From: Opitutus sp.
GTDB taxonomy: Bacteria; Verrucomicrobiota; Verrucomicrobiia; Opitutales; Opitutaceae
DNA length: 64,000 nucleotides
Direction of reading: 5' to 3'
Assembly (NCBI GenBank): GCA_024707325.1
Contig: JANPZY010000001.1
Location: forward strand, 2,232,501-2,296,500
Part shown: positions 9,589-18,184 of the stretch, piece by piece
Layout: every line of letters begins with the position of its first letter
Numbering within the stretch: position 1 is the first letter of the stretch
Notes under the pieces: generated by a model
Told to the model about the DNA's origin: nothing
Seen by the model: only the letters and a program-made list of their open reading frames with translations
Database searches by the model: none
Position numbers and translations under genes: made by a program

Positions 9589-9972
9589 TTAACCTGCCCG
9601 CAATGTGAGACCTTTGACGTGACCGCACCCCGGCAGGGCACGGATTTTCTCCGTGATCTGCTCCCGGTGATGGAAGAGCTCGTTGCGCACGACCGCGTGA
9701 GCGGCGAGCACGGTGACGCGGTTACGTTCGATCCGGGCAGGGTGCGAGTAGTTGGCGTTGGCCGGGCCGACGAGTTCGACCCAGTGGTCGCGAATCGTTT
9801 GCTCCGGCGATTCCCGACCGATCTGGTGTTGTTGCAACAACTGCTCGACCACGGCCGCCAGCGGCTGGGTGACGCGCTTCACCTGCTTGCGCGGTTCCTC
9901 GAAAGCCACGCCGCGCAGATCGCCGACGAGTTCCTCGGCGATTTTGCTGAACGCATGCGGCTGATCGGGCAT
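9589..9972 (-). CDS. DciA-like protein (DUF721)
   Basis: 127 residues from the ATG at 9970-9972; a slightly longer start at 10008 is possible. The C-terminal half, RNRVTVLAAHAVVRNELFHH followed by REQITEKIRALPGCGHVKGL, has the DUF721/DciA pattern, a small KH-like fold. DciA proteins are replicative-helicase (DnaB) operators or loaders in bacteria without DnaC. The N-terminal half is helical and less conserved. It lies between the ABC exporter and rpsO on the same strand without obvious coupling. Family assignment is from pattern recognition. Confidence 0.65.
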   Translation of the reverse strand: MPDQPHAFSKIAEELVGDLRGVAFEEPRKQVKRVTQPLAAVVEQLLQQHQIGRESPEQTIRDHWVELVGPANANYSHPARIERNRVTVLAAHAVVRNELFHHREQITEKIRALPGCGHVKGLTLRAG

Positions 9973-10046
9973 GGCGACACTCTTCGCCCCGACCGCCCGA
10001 ACCTGCAACGGGGAAAATCTCCCGATCGGGCGGCGTGGTGCCAGAA

Positions 10047-10126
10047 GGTGGAGCCCGACGTCCTCGTCGGGCTGAGCGTGGGGCGCTTAACAAACAAAAA
10101 GCCCGGCGGGGACGCCGGGCTCCACC
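10047..10126. repeat. paired inverted repeat, family GGTGGAGCCCG (REPIN-like)
   Basis: Two 27-bp arms, each itself a hairpin, face each other: GGTGGAGCCCGACG.. at 10047-10073 and its near reverse complement ..CGCCGGGCTCCACC at 10100-10126, with a 26-bp spacer. A second copy of the family is at 34704-34776. The right arm also supplies the terminator of the ABC exporter gene. Confidence 0.7.
10092..10121 (-). terminator. rho-independent terminator of the ABC exporter gene
   Basis: Stem AGCCCGGCG/CGCCGGGCT (10100-10121) followed on the minus strand by TTTTTGTTTG. The stem is the right arm of the REPIN-like repeat. Confidence 0.8.
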
Positions 10127-10152
10127 ATACTGGAATCGTTTGTGCGCGCAGC

Positions 10153-11896
10153 TCAGGCCGTAACGAGCTGACGATCGTAGAGCTCCTTGTAGAGCGGGCT
10201 GGCGCCGTAGAGCTCGGGATGGCTGCCAGTCGCGACGATTTCGCCGCGATCGAAGACCACGATCATGGACGCGTCGCGGATCGTGCTGAAACGATGTGCG
10301 ATGATCAGCACGGTCTTGCCGACGACGAGCTTTCGCAGCGCTTCCTGGATCATCTGCTCGCTTTGCGAATCGAGCGCGGAGGTCGCTTCGTCGAGGATAA
10401 GGATCGGAGCGTTGCGGAGAAATGCGCGGGCGATGGCGATGCGCTGTTTCTGTCCGCCCGACAAGAGCGCGCCGCGTTCGCCCACAATCGTGTCGTAGCC
10501 CTGCGGAAGCGAGCGAATGAACTCGTCGGCATGCGCGTCGACCGCGGCGGCGATCACTTCGTCGCGCGTGGCGTTTTCGCGGCCGAGGAGGAGATTGTTG
10601 TAAATGGTGTCGTTGAAGAGCACCGGGTCCTGCGAAACCACCGCGATGTTGCGACGCAGATCGGAGAGGCGCAGCGAGCGCACATCGTGGCCGTCGATGC
10701 TCACGGCGCCGGCGTTCACTTCGTAGAAACGCGGCACGAGGTTGGCGAACGTGCTCTTGCCGGCGCCGCTGGGGCCGACGAGCGCGCAGGTGGTGCCGGC
10801 GGGGATTTGCAGCGAGACGTTTTTCAGCGCCGGTTCGCCGTCGGCATAGGCGAAGGTCACCGCGTCGAACTTCACTTCGCCGCGTAACCGGTCCACGGAT
10901 ACAGGCGAGGCCGGATCGGTGATCGTGAGCGGTTCCTTGAGCACGAGCTCGAGTCGGTCGAGCGAGGCTTCACCGCGTTTGAACTCACTGTTGAGCGAAG
11001 CGAGTTTCTTGATCGGTTCGTAGCAGAGATAGAGCGCGGTGATGATCGCGATGAACGTCTCCCACTGCACGCCGAGTCGGTGCGCGAAAACCAGCGTCGC
11101 CGCGATGCCGGCCGCGGAAATCACCTCGATCGCCGGCGTGAGCGCTTGCGCGTATTTCACGATGCGTATCTGCGCGTCGACGAGACTGCGCGCGGCCTGC
11201 GCGAAAGCGCGTGGTCTCGCGTTGCTCGAGGCTGAAGGCGCGGACCTCGCGCGCGGCGGCGAGATTTTCCGAGAAGTGCGACGTCACGCCGCCGAGGCGC
11301 GCCTGCATCTGCTCGGCGCGGCGCACGATCTTGCGTCCGACATAGCGCACGGGAAACACGGTGAGCGGCACGATCAGCAGGCACACGAGCACGAGCACGA
11401 CGCCGTCGGTCGTGAACGCCTGCCAGACGAGAAACCCGAGCGCGCCGAGCAGCGCCATCGGTTGTTTCACGCCGTCGTTGGCCGCCTGCGTAAGAGTGAA
11501 CTGCAGCTGCGCGGTGTCGGCGAGACCGCGCGAGAGCAGATCGCCCGCGGCGCGACGTTGCAGAAACGACAGTGGCAGCACCTGGAGTTTCGAAAAATAA
11601 TCGATGCGGATCGACTCGAGGATCTGCACGCCGGTCAGCTGCACGTAGTAACTGTTGAGATAACCCGACAGCGCGCGGAGCAGGAAAAGGATCGGCACGC
11701 ACGCGGCGATCAGCAGCACGGTCGACGTTGCGAGAGGCGGGCCGTCGTTGCTGAAGATCGGCGGGAAAACGTATTTGATCAGCGTCGGCAGACCGAGGCC
11801 GCTCGTGGCGCCATAGATCAAGCCATACACGATGGCCGCGATGAGCGAGCCGCGAACAGCTTTCAGGTATTTGAGGTAGGGCCGGAAACGCCGCAT
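10153..11896 (-). CDS. MsbA-like ABC exporter (fused membrane and ATPase domains), frame broken once
   Basis: About 580 residues after removing one extra base in the A run at 11204-11206 (minus strand CGCTTTCGCG where CGCTTCGCG keeps frame: ...RETTRF joins AQAARSLVDAQIRIVKYAQAL). Six membrane spans occupy about 1-310. The nucleotide-binding domain has Walker A GPSGAGKST, signature LSGGQKQR, Walker B ILILDEATSALD and the H-loop IAHRFST. It belongs to the type I exporter family that includes lipid A/lipid flippases and multidrug exporters, and would act as a homodimer in the inner membrane. The substrate cannot be told. It is downstream of oppB/oppC with a 44-bp gap, possibly co-transcribed. 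Confidence 0.85.
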
Positions 11897-11940
11897 GGGT
11901 CGTTCAGATCAAAAGCGGGCGTCGCTTCGCGCGGCGAGCC

Positions 11941-12849
11941 TCAATCTTTGGCCGAGCGCACGTCGAGCGCGTCGCGCAGGCCGTCGCCGAGAAAGTTCAG
12001 CGAGAAGAGCGTCAGCGAAAACAGGCCGCCGGGGAAAATCAGCAGCCAGGGAAACTCCTCCATCTTTTCCGCGCCGTCCTTGATCAGCACGCCCCACGAA
12101 CTCATCGGCGGCTGCACGCCGAGACCGAGAAAACTCAGAAACGCCTCGAGCAACATCACCGCCGGAATCGTGAGCGTCGTATAAACGATCACCGGCCCGA
12201 GCGCGTTGGGGATCATGTGGCGGAAAATGATCCGGCGCTTGCCGAGCCCCAGCGAACGCGCGGCCTCGATGTATTCCATTTTTTTGATCGAGAGGATTTG
12301 TCCGCGCACGATGCGCGCCATCGTCAGCCACTCCACTGCGCCGATCGCGAGAAACAGCAGGTAGATGTTTCGTCCGAAAAACACCATCAACAGAATCACG
12401 AACACCGTGAACGGCAGCGCGTAGAGGATATCCACGAGCCGCATCATCACCGCGTCGGTCTTGCCGCCGAAGAAACCCGCCACCGCGCCATACGTGACGC
12501 CGATCACGAGGGCGACAAAAGTCGCGACGAGACCGACCATCAGCGAAATCCGCCCGCCGTAGAGCAGACGCGCAAACAGATCGCGGCCGAGCGTGTCGGT
12601 GCCGAGCCAGTGAGCCGCGCTCGGCGGTGTCGCGCCGAGATCGAGGTTTTGGTCGGAGTAGGATTGCGAGAACAACGGTCCGAACGCGCACAACAGCGCG
12701 AGCGCGACCAGGATCACGCCGCCCGCGATCGCCAGCCGGTTCTTCCGCAAGCGATGCCACGCGTCGCTCCACAGCGAGGTGCCTTGCTCGAGTTGCTCGG
12801 GCGTGATCTCCGCCGAGGGAAGGGATTCGGGTGAAAGCGATGTTCTCAT
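11941..12849 (-). CDS. oligopeptide/dipeptide ABC transporter permease (OppC-like)
   Basis: 302 residues from the ATG at 12847-12849, which overlaps the stop of the upstream permease gene (ATGA), so the two are coupled. A hydrophilic N-terminus precedes the first span (RLAIAGGVILVALALLCAF), a periplasmic loop with HWLGTDTLGRDLFARLLYGG is characteristic of OppC/DppC, and the ATPase-contact EAA loop reads EAARSLGLGKRRIIFRHMIP. It forms the inner-membrane channel with the OppB-like protein. No binding protein or ATPase of this system lies in the window, so those subunits must be elsewhere. Confidence 0.9.
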   Translation of the reverse strand: MRTSLSPESLPSAEITPEQLEQGTSLWSDAWHRLRKNRLAIAGGVILVALALLCAFGPLFSQSYSDQNLDLGATPPSAAHWLGTDTLGRDLFARLLYGGRISLMVGLVATFVALVIGVTYGAVAGFFGGKTDAVMMRLVDILYALPFTVFVILLMVFFGRNIYLLFLAIGAVEWLTMARIVRGQILSIKKMEYIEAARSLGLGKRRIIFRHMIPNALGPVIVYTTLTIPAVMLLEAFLSFLGLGVQPPMSSWGVLIKDGAEKMEEFPWLLIFPGGLFSLTLFSLNFLGDGLRDALDVRSAKD

Positions 12850-13763
12850 TCGAACTTCAGCTTCGGGTTGAGCCACACCTGCACGATGTCGACGATCAGG
12901 TTGAGCACGACAATCAGGCTCGCGTAGAGGATCACCGTGCCGAGCACGAGAGTGTAGTCGCGGTTGAACGCGCTGTTCACGAACTCACGGCCGAGTCCGG
13001 GAATTTGGAAAATCGTCTCGATCACGAACGAGCCCGTGAGAATGCCTGCGATCGCCGGCCCGAGAAACGACACGACCGGCAGCAGTCCGCCGCGCAGTGC
13101 GTGTTTGAAAACCACCCGCGCTTCGCTCGCTCCCTTCGCGCGCGCGGTGCGGATGAAATCCTGATGCAGCACATCGAGCATGCCGCCGCGCGTGAGTCGC
13201 GCGACATAGGCCGCGTAATAAAATCCCAAGACCAGCGACGGCAGCACGCGGTCGATCGGCTCATACCAGCCCGACGCGTTGAACCAGCGTAGGTGAATTC
13301 CGAATACAAGCACGAGCAGCGGGCCGAGCACGAACGTCGGCACGCAGATCCCGATCATCGCGGTGGACGACGCGAGGTAGTCGAGCCAGGTGTTGCGCTT
13401 CACCGCCGCGAGCACGCCGAGCGGCAGGCCTAGGCCGAGCGCGACGAGCAGTGACCACGCGCCGAGCTCGAGCGAGGTCGGGAGCTTGTCGGCGATGATC
13501 TCGTTGACCGTGCGGTTGGAGTATTTGAACGACGGACCAAAATCGCCGCGCAGCAGGCTGCCGAGGTAGTCGGTGTATTGCTGAAACAGCGGCTTATCCA
13601 AACCGTAGTGCGCTTCGAGATTGCGCCGGACTTCGGGCGTGACCGCTTTCTCCGACGTAAACGGCCCTCCCGGCACGAAGCGCAGCATGAAAAACGTCGC
13701 CGTGACGATGACCAGCAGGACCGGGATGGTCTCAAGCAAACGGCGAAGAAGAAAACGAATCAT
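12846..13763 (-). CDS. oligopeptide/dipeptide ABC transporter permease (OppB-like)
   Basis: 305 residues starting MIRFLLRRLLETIPVLLVIV at the ATG 13761-13763, typical of OppB/DppB. It has the large periplasmic loop after span 1 (GLDKPLFQQYTDYLGSLLRG) and the EAA-type loop RTARAKGASEARVVFKHALR. Partner of the overlapping OppC-like gene. First gene of the group; the 371-bp region upstream holds a REPIN-like repeat and 22-bp array C but no clear promoter. Confidence 0.9.
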   Translation of the reverse strand: MIRFLLRRLLETIPVLLVIVTATFFMLRFVPGGPFTSEKAVTPEVRRNLEAHYGLDKPLFQQYTDYLGSLLRGDFGPSFKYSNRTVNEIIADKLPTSLELGAWSLLVALGLGLPLGVLAAVKRNTWLDYLASSTAMIGICVPTFVLGPLLVLVFGIHLRWFNASGWYEPIDRVLPSLVLGFYYAAYVARLTRGGMLDVLHQDFIRTARAKGASEARVVFKHALRGGLLPVVSFLGPAIAGILTGSFVIETIFQIPGLGREFVNSAFNRDYTLVLGTVILYASLIVVLNLIVDIVQVWLNPKLKFE

Positions 13764-13847
13764 GGACGCGGGAAAGCGACAGCGCACAACACCGCGCCGC
13801 CGCTGGCAAGGCCGGCGTGCGCGGGCAAACCGTGTGCGTCGGGCCTG

Positions 13848-13939
13848 TCATTCTGAGCGCAGCGAAGAATCCACTTGGACTATCGCGGCCACAGACCGCG
13901 GCGAAGCGCGCACTGGATTCTTCGCTGCGCTCAGAATGA
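13848..13939. repeat. 26-bp perfect inverted repeat, family CATTCTGAGCG (REPIN-like)
   Basis: TCATTCTGAGCG..GAAGAATCCA at 13848-13873 is repeated exactly in inverse at 13914-13939, with a 40-bp spacer starting CTTGGA. The same element, slightly diverged, is at 22955-23044. Words like this (CATTCTGAGCGAAGCGAAGAATC) recur in many bacterial genomes as intergenic repeats. Confidence 0.8.
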
Positions 13940-13974
13940 GAAGGAGAAGGGGACGTTGCTCTCGCATCCGGACC

Positions 13975-14128
13975 GAGTCGCGCCCAAGTGCGGGCCGGGT
14001 TGGGGCACAGTGCGTCCCAGGTCGGGACAAGGTGCGGACAGGGTCGAGCCAAGGTGCGGACAGGGTCGCGCCACGGTGCGGATGGAGTCGGGACTGAGAG
14101 CGGCGCGACGTGGGACGCGGTGCGGATG
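13975..14128 (-). repeat. 22-bp degenerate tandem array C (inverse orientation)
   Basis: Seven units in exact 22-bp register (13975, 13997, 14019, 14041, 14063, 14085, 14107), written on the plus strand as the reverse complement: GGGTCGAGCCA plus AGGTGCGGACA. It is the only array in this orientation. It runs to within 7 bp of the stop of the next gene and follows the REPIN-like repeat at 13848-13939. Confidence 0.85.
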
Positions 14129-14134
14129 GCGCCG

Positions 14135-14509
14135 TTACTCGGTCCAGACCGGGCCGAGCGGCGTGCGGCCGAGAATGCTGCCGGCGTAAATGTAAGTGTG
14201 GACCGGCTGCGCGTCGAAGGGCGGCAGGAGTCGCACGGGTTCGCGGCGGTAGAGTCCTTCGGGCACGCCTTCGAAGGCGTCGAGTTGTTGCAGCGCAGCG
14301 TCGGTGACGGACCAGATTTCTCCGTGCACGGATTCGGTGGCCGTGGGGTCGGGCACGAGGCCGGGATATCCAGAAAGCTGATACATCCGGTAGCCCGGCG
14401 CGGTGCGCGCCTCGCCGAGATAGGTCTGGTCGGCGAGTTGAGCGTGATTGCTGCAGCCGCGTTTGAGCGTGCCGTAGACGAAGATGAGCTGCGGCCCGGC
14501 CGAGGTCAT
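14135..14509 (-). CDS. gamma-glutamylcyclotransferase (AIG2/GGCT-like) family protein
   Basis: 124 residues. The N-terminal signature VYGTLKRG (11-18) forms the substrate-binding loop of the GGCT/AIG2 fold, and LDAFEGVPEG holds the expected catalytic Glu (about residue 80). Characterised members release 5-oxoproline from gamma-glutamyl amines or dipeptides; the substrate here is unknown. The start ATG at 14507-14509 lies 8 bp after the stop of the PP2C gene, so it is probably the last gene of a kinase, phosphatase and GGCT operon. A 22-bp array begins just past the stop. Confidence 0.85.
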   Translation of the reverse strand: MTSAGPQLIFVYGTLKRGCSNHAQLADQTYLGEARTAPGYRMYQLSGYPGLVPDPTATESVHGEIWSVTDAALQQLDAFEGVPEGLYRREPVRLLPPFDAQPVHTYIYAGSILGRTPLGPVWTE

Positions 14510-14516
14510 GCGGCGA

Positions 14517-15362
14517 CTAGAGAACTTCGACGACGACGGCGGTGGTGTTGTCGCGTCCGGAGCTTTGGACGGCTTCTTCGACGAGGCGTTGCGCCGCGGA
14601 TTCGGTCGGGGGCGTGCCGCGGATGATTTCGTCGAGTTGGCGATCCCAGAGACCGTCGTTGAGACCGTCGGAGCAGATGAGAAAGCGATCGCCGCGGCGG
14701 TAGCCGACCGCGCCGACTTGCGGGTCGATGAATTGGTTGCCGGCGCCGAGCGCTTGCTGGAGCGCGTTGCGGCGCGGATGGGAGCGGGCTTCGCGCTCGT
14801 TGATTTCGCCGCGGCGGCGGAGTTTGCCGACGAAACTGTGGTCGTGAGAGATCTGCTGCAGGCCACCGTCGGCGGGCAGATAATAGATGCGGCTGTCGCC
14901 GATGTGGGCGAAATACATCCACTCGGGCGTGAACCACGTGAGGCTGAGCGTGGCGCCCATGCCGGAGCATTCTTCGTAGGAGAAGCCGAGTTTCGAGAGG
15001 TCGGCGTGGATCGCAGTGAAGAGTTCCGGAAGAATGTTTTGGAAGTCGGGTTTGATGCCGGCAGCGCCGAGGCGGAACGTGCGCGGCATGAGGCGCGTGA
15101 TGCGGTCGACGGTGATGCGGCTGGCGAATTCGCCGGATTTTTCGCCGCCCATGCCGTCGCTCACGGCAAAGAGAAAGTCGGCGCCTTCGAGCGTGGCTTC
15201 GCCGATTTTGCCGAGGTAGCGGATCTCGTAGCCGTCGAAGTTGAGGGCGAGAAACGAGTCTTCGTTATTGGGCCGGAAGCGGCCGACGTGGGTCAGACCG
15301 GACCAGCGGAGGCGGGGCGGGGTAGAGCCGAGAGTGATCCCGGCTGCGGAGGAGGTGCTCAC
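14517..15362 (-). CDS. PP2C-type protein serine/threonine phosphatase
   Basis: 281 residues from the GTG at 15360-15362, which overlaps the stop of the upstream kinase-like gene (GTGA). PPM-family metal motifs are in order: VGRFRPNNEDSF (26-37), VSDGMGGEKSGEFAS (67-81, the metal-binding Asp-Gly), GDSRIYY, ICSDGLNDGL and GRDNTTAVVV near the C-terminus. It should be a soluble Mn/Mg-dependent phosphatase. A longer in-frame upstream extension is the other-frame reading of the kinase-like gene and was rejected. Coupling to that gene suggests they act on the same target. Confidence 0.9.
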   Translation of the reverse strand: MSTSSAAGITLGSTPPRLRWSGLTHVGRFRPNNEDSFLALNFDGYEIRYLGKIGEATLEGADFLFAVSDGMGGEKSGEFASRITVDRITRLMPRTFRLGAAGIKPDFQNILPELFTAIHADLSKLGFSYEECSGMGATLSLTWFTPEWMYFAHIGDSRIYYLPADGGLQQISHDHSFVGKLRRRGEINEREARSHPRRNALQQALGAGNQFIDPQVGAVGYRRGDRFLICSDGLNDGLWDRQLDEIIRGTPPTESAAQRLVEEAVQSSGRDNTTAVVVEVL

Positions 15363-15775
15363 GATGTGGGCGAGGGTTTCAGAGAAATGGGGCCATCGGG
15401 GCCATCGAGGATGGTGGCAAACTCGAAGTCGATGAGGCAGAACCGGCCGTCGGAGTGGCGGTAGGTGACGTTGCGCAGTTCGCGGTCTTCGTGGCGGACG
15501 CCGAATTTTTCGACTTCGGCGAAAAGCTCCTTTTGGCGCTCGGGGTTGAGCTGTTCCACGCGCGTGCCGCAGTTGGTCGTGACGATTTTGAGTTGGTCCG
15601 GATCCGCTTCGAGCAGACGGGGGACGAAGTCGCAGCCGCGCTCTTCCAGATGACGTAACACCTTGACCTCGTGTTCGAAGCGCTCCTTCGCCATCGAGCC
15701 GCGGAAGATCTTGTGCACGCGACCGTCGTAGCCGATACGAACGGAAGCGCGCGCGGTGTCTTTCATTTGCTGCAT
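15359..15775 (-). CDS. miniature protein-kinase-like protein
   Basis: 138 residues, about half of a normal kinase domain. Recognisable elements: YDGRVHKIFRG with a possible ATP-binding Lys22; Glu36 in the next helix; an HxDxxxxN-type catalytic loop RHEDRELRNVTY (His95, Asp97, Asn102); and LIDFEFA (116-118 DFE in place of DFG). There is no glycine-rich loop and nothing after the metal-binding Asp, so the activation segment and C-lobe are missing, as in Bud32/RIO-like or lipopolysaccharide-kinase-like minimal folds. Its stop overlaps the PP2C start. Whether it is active is unknown. Confidence 0.65.
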   Translation of the reverse strand: MQQMKDTARASVRIGYDGRVHKIFRGSMAKERFEHEVKVLRHLEERGCDFVPRLLEADPDQLKIVTTNCGTRVEQLNPERQKELFAEVEKFGVRHEDRELRNVTYRHSDGRFCLIDFEFATILDGPDGPISLKPSPTS

Positions 15776-15896
15776 GGCTGAGGAGTTCGGCGCGAGGCGG
15801 GCAGGGAGGCAAGCGCCCGTTGAAGAGGCTCAGAAACGGGTAGCGATGCCGTTGCTGGAAACAAAAGGTGTCATGAATCCAACTTCTGATTGCTAC

Positions 15897-15912
15897 TGGC
15901 ATGGCGGGTGCT
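15897..15912 (+). promoter_or_regulatory. candidate sigma-54 promoter of glnII
   Basis: TGGCATG GCGG GTGCT fits the -24/-12 pattern: GG at 15898-15899 and GC at 15910-15911 with exactly 10 bp between. It is about 100 bp upstream of a nitrogen-assimilation gene, a typical sigma-54 target. It is one match in a GC-rich genome and is not proof. Confidence 0.4.
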
Positions 15913-16013
15913 GATTTCCGCCTGAGCTTTTGTTCTCCTGGACGGCGGATTCGTCCTCGCTCCGGAGAGACCGCGGCTTAAGAAAAACCACCCTGTCTCA
16001 ACTTCACCCTACT

Positions 16014-17045
16014 ATGGCCAAATACAAACTGGAATACATCTGGCTCGATGGCTACACGCCGCTCGCCGGACTGCGCAGCAAGACGCAGATCAAGGAATTC
16101 GCCAGCTTCCCGAAGCTCGAGGAGCTCCCGAACTGGGGCTTCGACGGCAGCTCGACGCAGCAGGCCGAAGGCAAGAGCTCGGACGTCGTCCTGAAGCCCA
16201 TTGCCGTCTTCCCTGACTCGACGCGCAAGAACGGCGTTCTCGTCATGTGCGAAACGTTTTTGCACACCGGCCAGCCGCACCCGTCCAACTCGCGTGCGAC
16301 GATCCCGGATGATCCGGACACCTGGTTCGGTTTCGAGCAGGAGTATTTCTTCTTCAAGGACGGCGCGCCTCTCGGCTTCCCGAAGGGCGGCTATCCCGGC
16401 CCGCAAGGCCCGTATTACACGGGCGTCGGCTACAAGAACGTCGGCTCGCTCGCGCGCCAGATCGTCGAAGAGCACATCGACCTGTGCCTTGACGCCGGCA
16501 TCAACATCGAAGGCATCAACGCCGAAGTGGCCAAGGGCCAGTGGGAATTCCAGATCTTCGGCAAGGGCTCCAAGAGCGCCGCGGACCAGATGTGGGTCGC
16601 TCGCTACATCCTGACCCGCCTTTGCGAAAAGTATGAGATCGACATCGAGTGGCGCTGCAAACCGATCGTCGGTGCGTTCAACGCTCCGCTCGATTGGAAC
16701 GGCTCCGGCATGCACTCGAATTTCTCGACCAAGCACATGCGCGAAGTCGGCGGCAAGGACTACTTCGAGAAGCTCATGGCTGCTTTCAACAAGCACATGG
16801 ACGAGCATATCGCCGTCTACGGCCCGGAGAATCACCTCCGCCTCACCGGTCTCCACGAGACGCAGTCGATCGACAAGTTCACCTATGGTGTCGCCGATCG
16901 TGGCGCTTCGATCCGCGTGCCGCACAGCTTCATCAGCAACGGCTACAAGGGCTACCTCGAAGACCGTCGTCCGAATTCGGCGGCGGATCCGTATCTGGTC
17001 GCCGGTCGCATCCTGAAGACGATCCTGACGGTGCCCACCGCCTAA
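16014..17045 (+). CDS. glnII: glutamine synthetase, type II (eukaryote-like GlnII)
   Basis: 343 residues, the short GSII class (about 340-370 residues) rather than the 470-residue bacterial GlnA. It makes glutamine from glutamate, ammonia and ATP. The N-terminal beta-grasp domain (1-105) opens MAKYKLEYIWLDGYTPLAGL and contains the GSII signature FDGSSTQQAEGKSSDV. The catalytic domain has EQEYFFF, AEVAKGQWEFQIFG, NGSGMHSNFS and the Arg-containing HRADRG-equivalent GVADRGASIRVP. GSII enzymes lack the adenylylation tyrosine loop, so control is probably transcriptional. Stand-alone gene with its own terminator and a possible sigma-54 promoter. Confidence 0.96.
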   Translation: MAKYKLEYIWLDGYTPLAGLRSKTQIKEFASFPKLEELPNWGFDGSSTQQAEGKSSDVVLKPIAVFPDSTRKNGVLVMCETFLHTGQPHPSNSRATIPDDPDTWFGFEQEYFFFKDGAPLGFPKGGYPGPQGPYYTGVGYKNVGSLARQIVEEHIDLCLDAGINIEGINAEVAKGQWEFQIFGKGSKSAADQMWVARYILTRLCEKYEIDIEWRCKPIVGAFNAPLDWNGSGMHSNFSTKHMREVGGKDYFEKLMAAFNKHMDEHIAVYGPENHLRLTGLHETQSIDKFTYGVADRGASIRVPHSFISNGYKGYLEDRRPNSAADPYLVAGRILKTILTVPTA

Positions 17046-17068
17046 TCGCTTCTCGATTCAACTTCACG

Positions 17069-17106
17069 GCGCCATCCGATCACCTCGGATGGCGCTTTTT
17101 GTTTTT
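17069..17106 (+). terminator. rho-independent terminator of glnII
   Basis: Perfect 11-bp stem GCGCCATCCGA/TCGGATGGCGC with a 5-nt loop, followed by TTTTTGTTTTT. Confidence 0.95.
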
Positions 17107-17265
17107 GGCGCCTCGTGCGTCAGAGGGGACCATTTGAGAAAAGGGTTTGTTGTTGTCCGATTGCGGTCCAAATCGCAACTTGACCGCATCTAGCATCCGC
17201 GGGTATTTCGTCCGGCGTTTCGCGCGTTTACGTTCTTTCGTCCGTTTCCTGCCTCATTCGAACCC

Positions 17266-18159
17266 ATGTCCACTTCAATCAAACACATCTTTCTGCGCGC
17301 TGCACTGCTGTGCGGCCTGGTTATTTCCTCTGTCGCCGCCCAGGCGCAGGTTAATCGCGTTCAGGGTCGCGTCGTTGCCGCCAAGGTAAGCGGCACGGTC
17401 ACGGCTCTCAATCGCGCCGACAATACCTCGAAGGCGCTCGCAGTGGGCGACGAGATCAAGCAAAACTACGTCATTCAGGCGGGCGCCGGCTCCAGCGCTG
17501 TGCTCGTGTTCTCGAACGGCACCTCGGTGGCGATTGCTGAGGACACGATGCTCGCCATCGACGAGTTTCTCCAGGAGCCGTTCTCGGGCGAAAACGTTGT
17601 GGCGGAAGCGAAGGTCGAGCCGTCGACGTCGACGACGAAGCTCAACGTGCTGCGCGGCGAACTCGTGGCGAATGTGAAGAAGCTCAACCGCGACAAGGGC
17701 TCGAAGTTTGAAGTGTTGACGCCGATTGGCGCCGCCGGTGTGCGTGGCACCGTCTTCCGTATTGTGGTCCGTGCTGACGCCAACGGTAACGTAACCTTCT
17801 CCCTCGCGACCAGCGAGGGCGAGGTGCTGCTGTCCGGTTTGGATGGCACCAACATCCCGGTCGAGGCGGGCAAGGAGGTCACAGTGGACTTTCATGGCAC
17901 CGTTGATGAGAACGGTAATATTTCGATCGGCATGGTCCGGGTGCCGGCCGGTGCAGCGAAAGACATCAGCGGCGATGCTAAGAGCGCGATCGTCAACTCC
18001 ATCTCGGCCGTGGAGACTGCGCTGGAAAACCTGACGCTCACCCTGAGTCCCGACACCGAGACGGTGCAGAGCGCGGTGGATCCGAACAATCCGAACACCA
18101 ATCAGAATCAGAATCAGAACGACGACATCAACGAGCGTCCGAACAGTCCGATTCGCTAA
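17266..18159 (+). CDS. exported FecR-domain protein, copy 1
   Basis: 297 residues: signal peptide (about 1-28, ending VAAQAQ), then a FecR-type beta-rich domain (about 30-155) with VKKLNRDKGSKFEVLTPIGA and AGVRGTVFRI, the conserved part of the family. A helix (AKSAIVNSISAVETALENL) and an Asn/Gln-rich C-terminus follow. FecR domains are best known in iron-signalling anti-sigma proteins, but stand-alone exported forms such as this often sit beside CHASE2 cyclases and may present or sense an envelope signal. First of three close paralogues in tandem. Confidence 0.85.
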   Translation: MSTSIKHIFLRAALLCGLVISSVAAQAQVNRVQGRVVAAKVSGTVTALNRADNTSKALAVGDEIKQNYVIQAGAGSSAVLVFSNGTSVAIAEDTMLAIDEFLQEPFSGENVVAEAKVEPSTSTTKLNVLRGELVANVKKLNRDKGSKFEVLTPIGAAGVRGTVFRIVVRADANGNVTFSLATSEGEVLLSGLDGTNIPVEAGKEVTVDFHGTVDENGNISIGMVRVPAGAAKDISGDAKSAIVNSISAVETALENLTLTLSPDTETVQSAVDPNNPNTNQNQNQNDDINERPNSPIR

Positions 18160-18184
18160 AGCGCATCCCAGCTGATCCTCTCTT

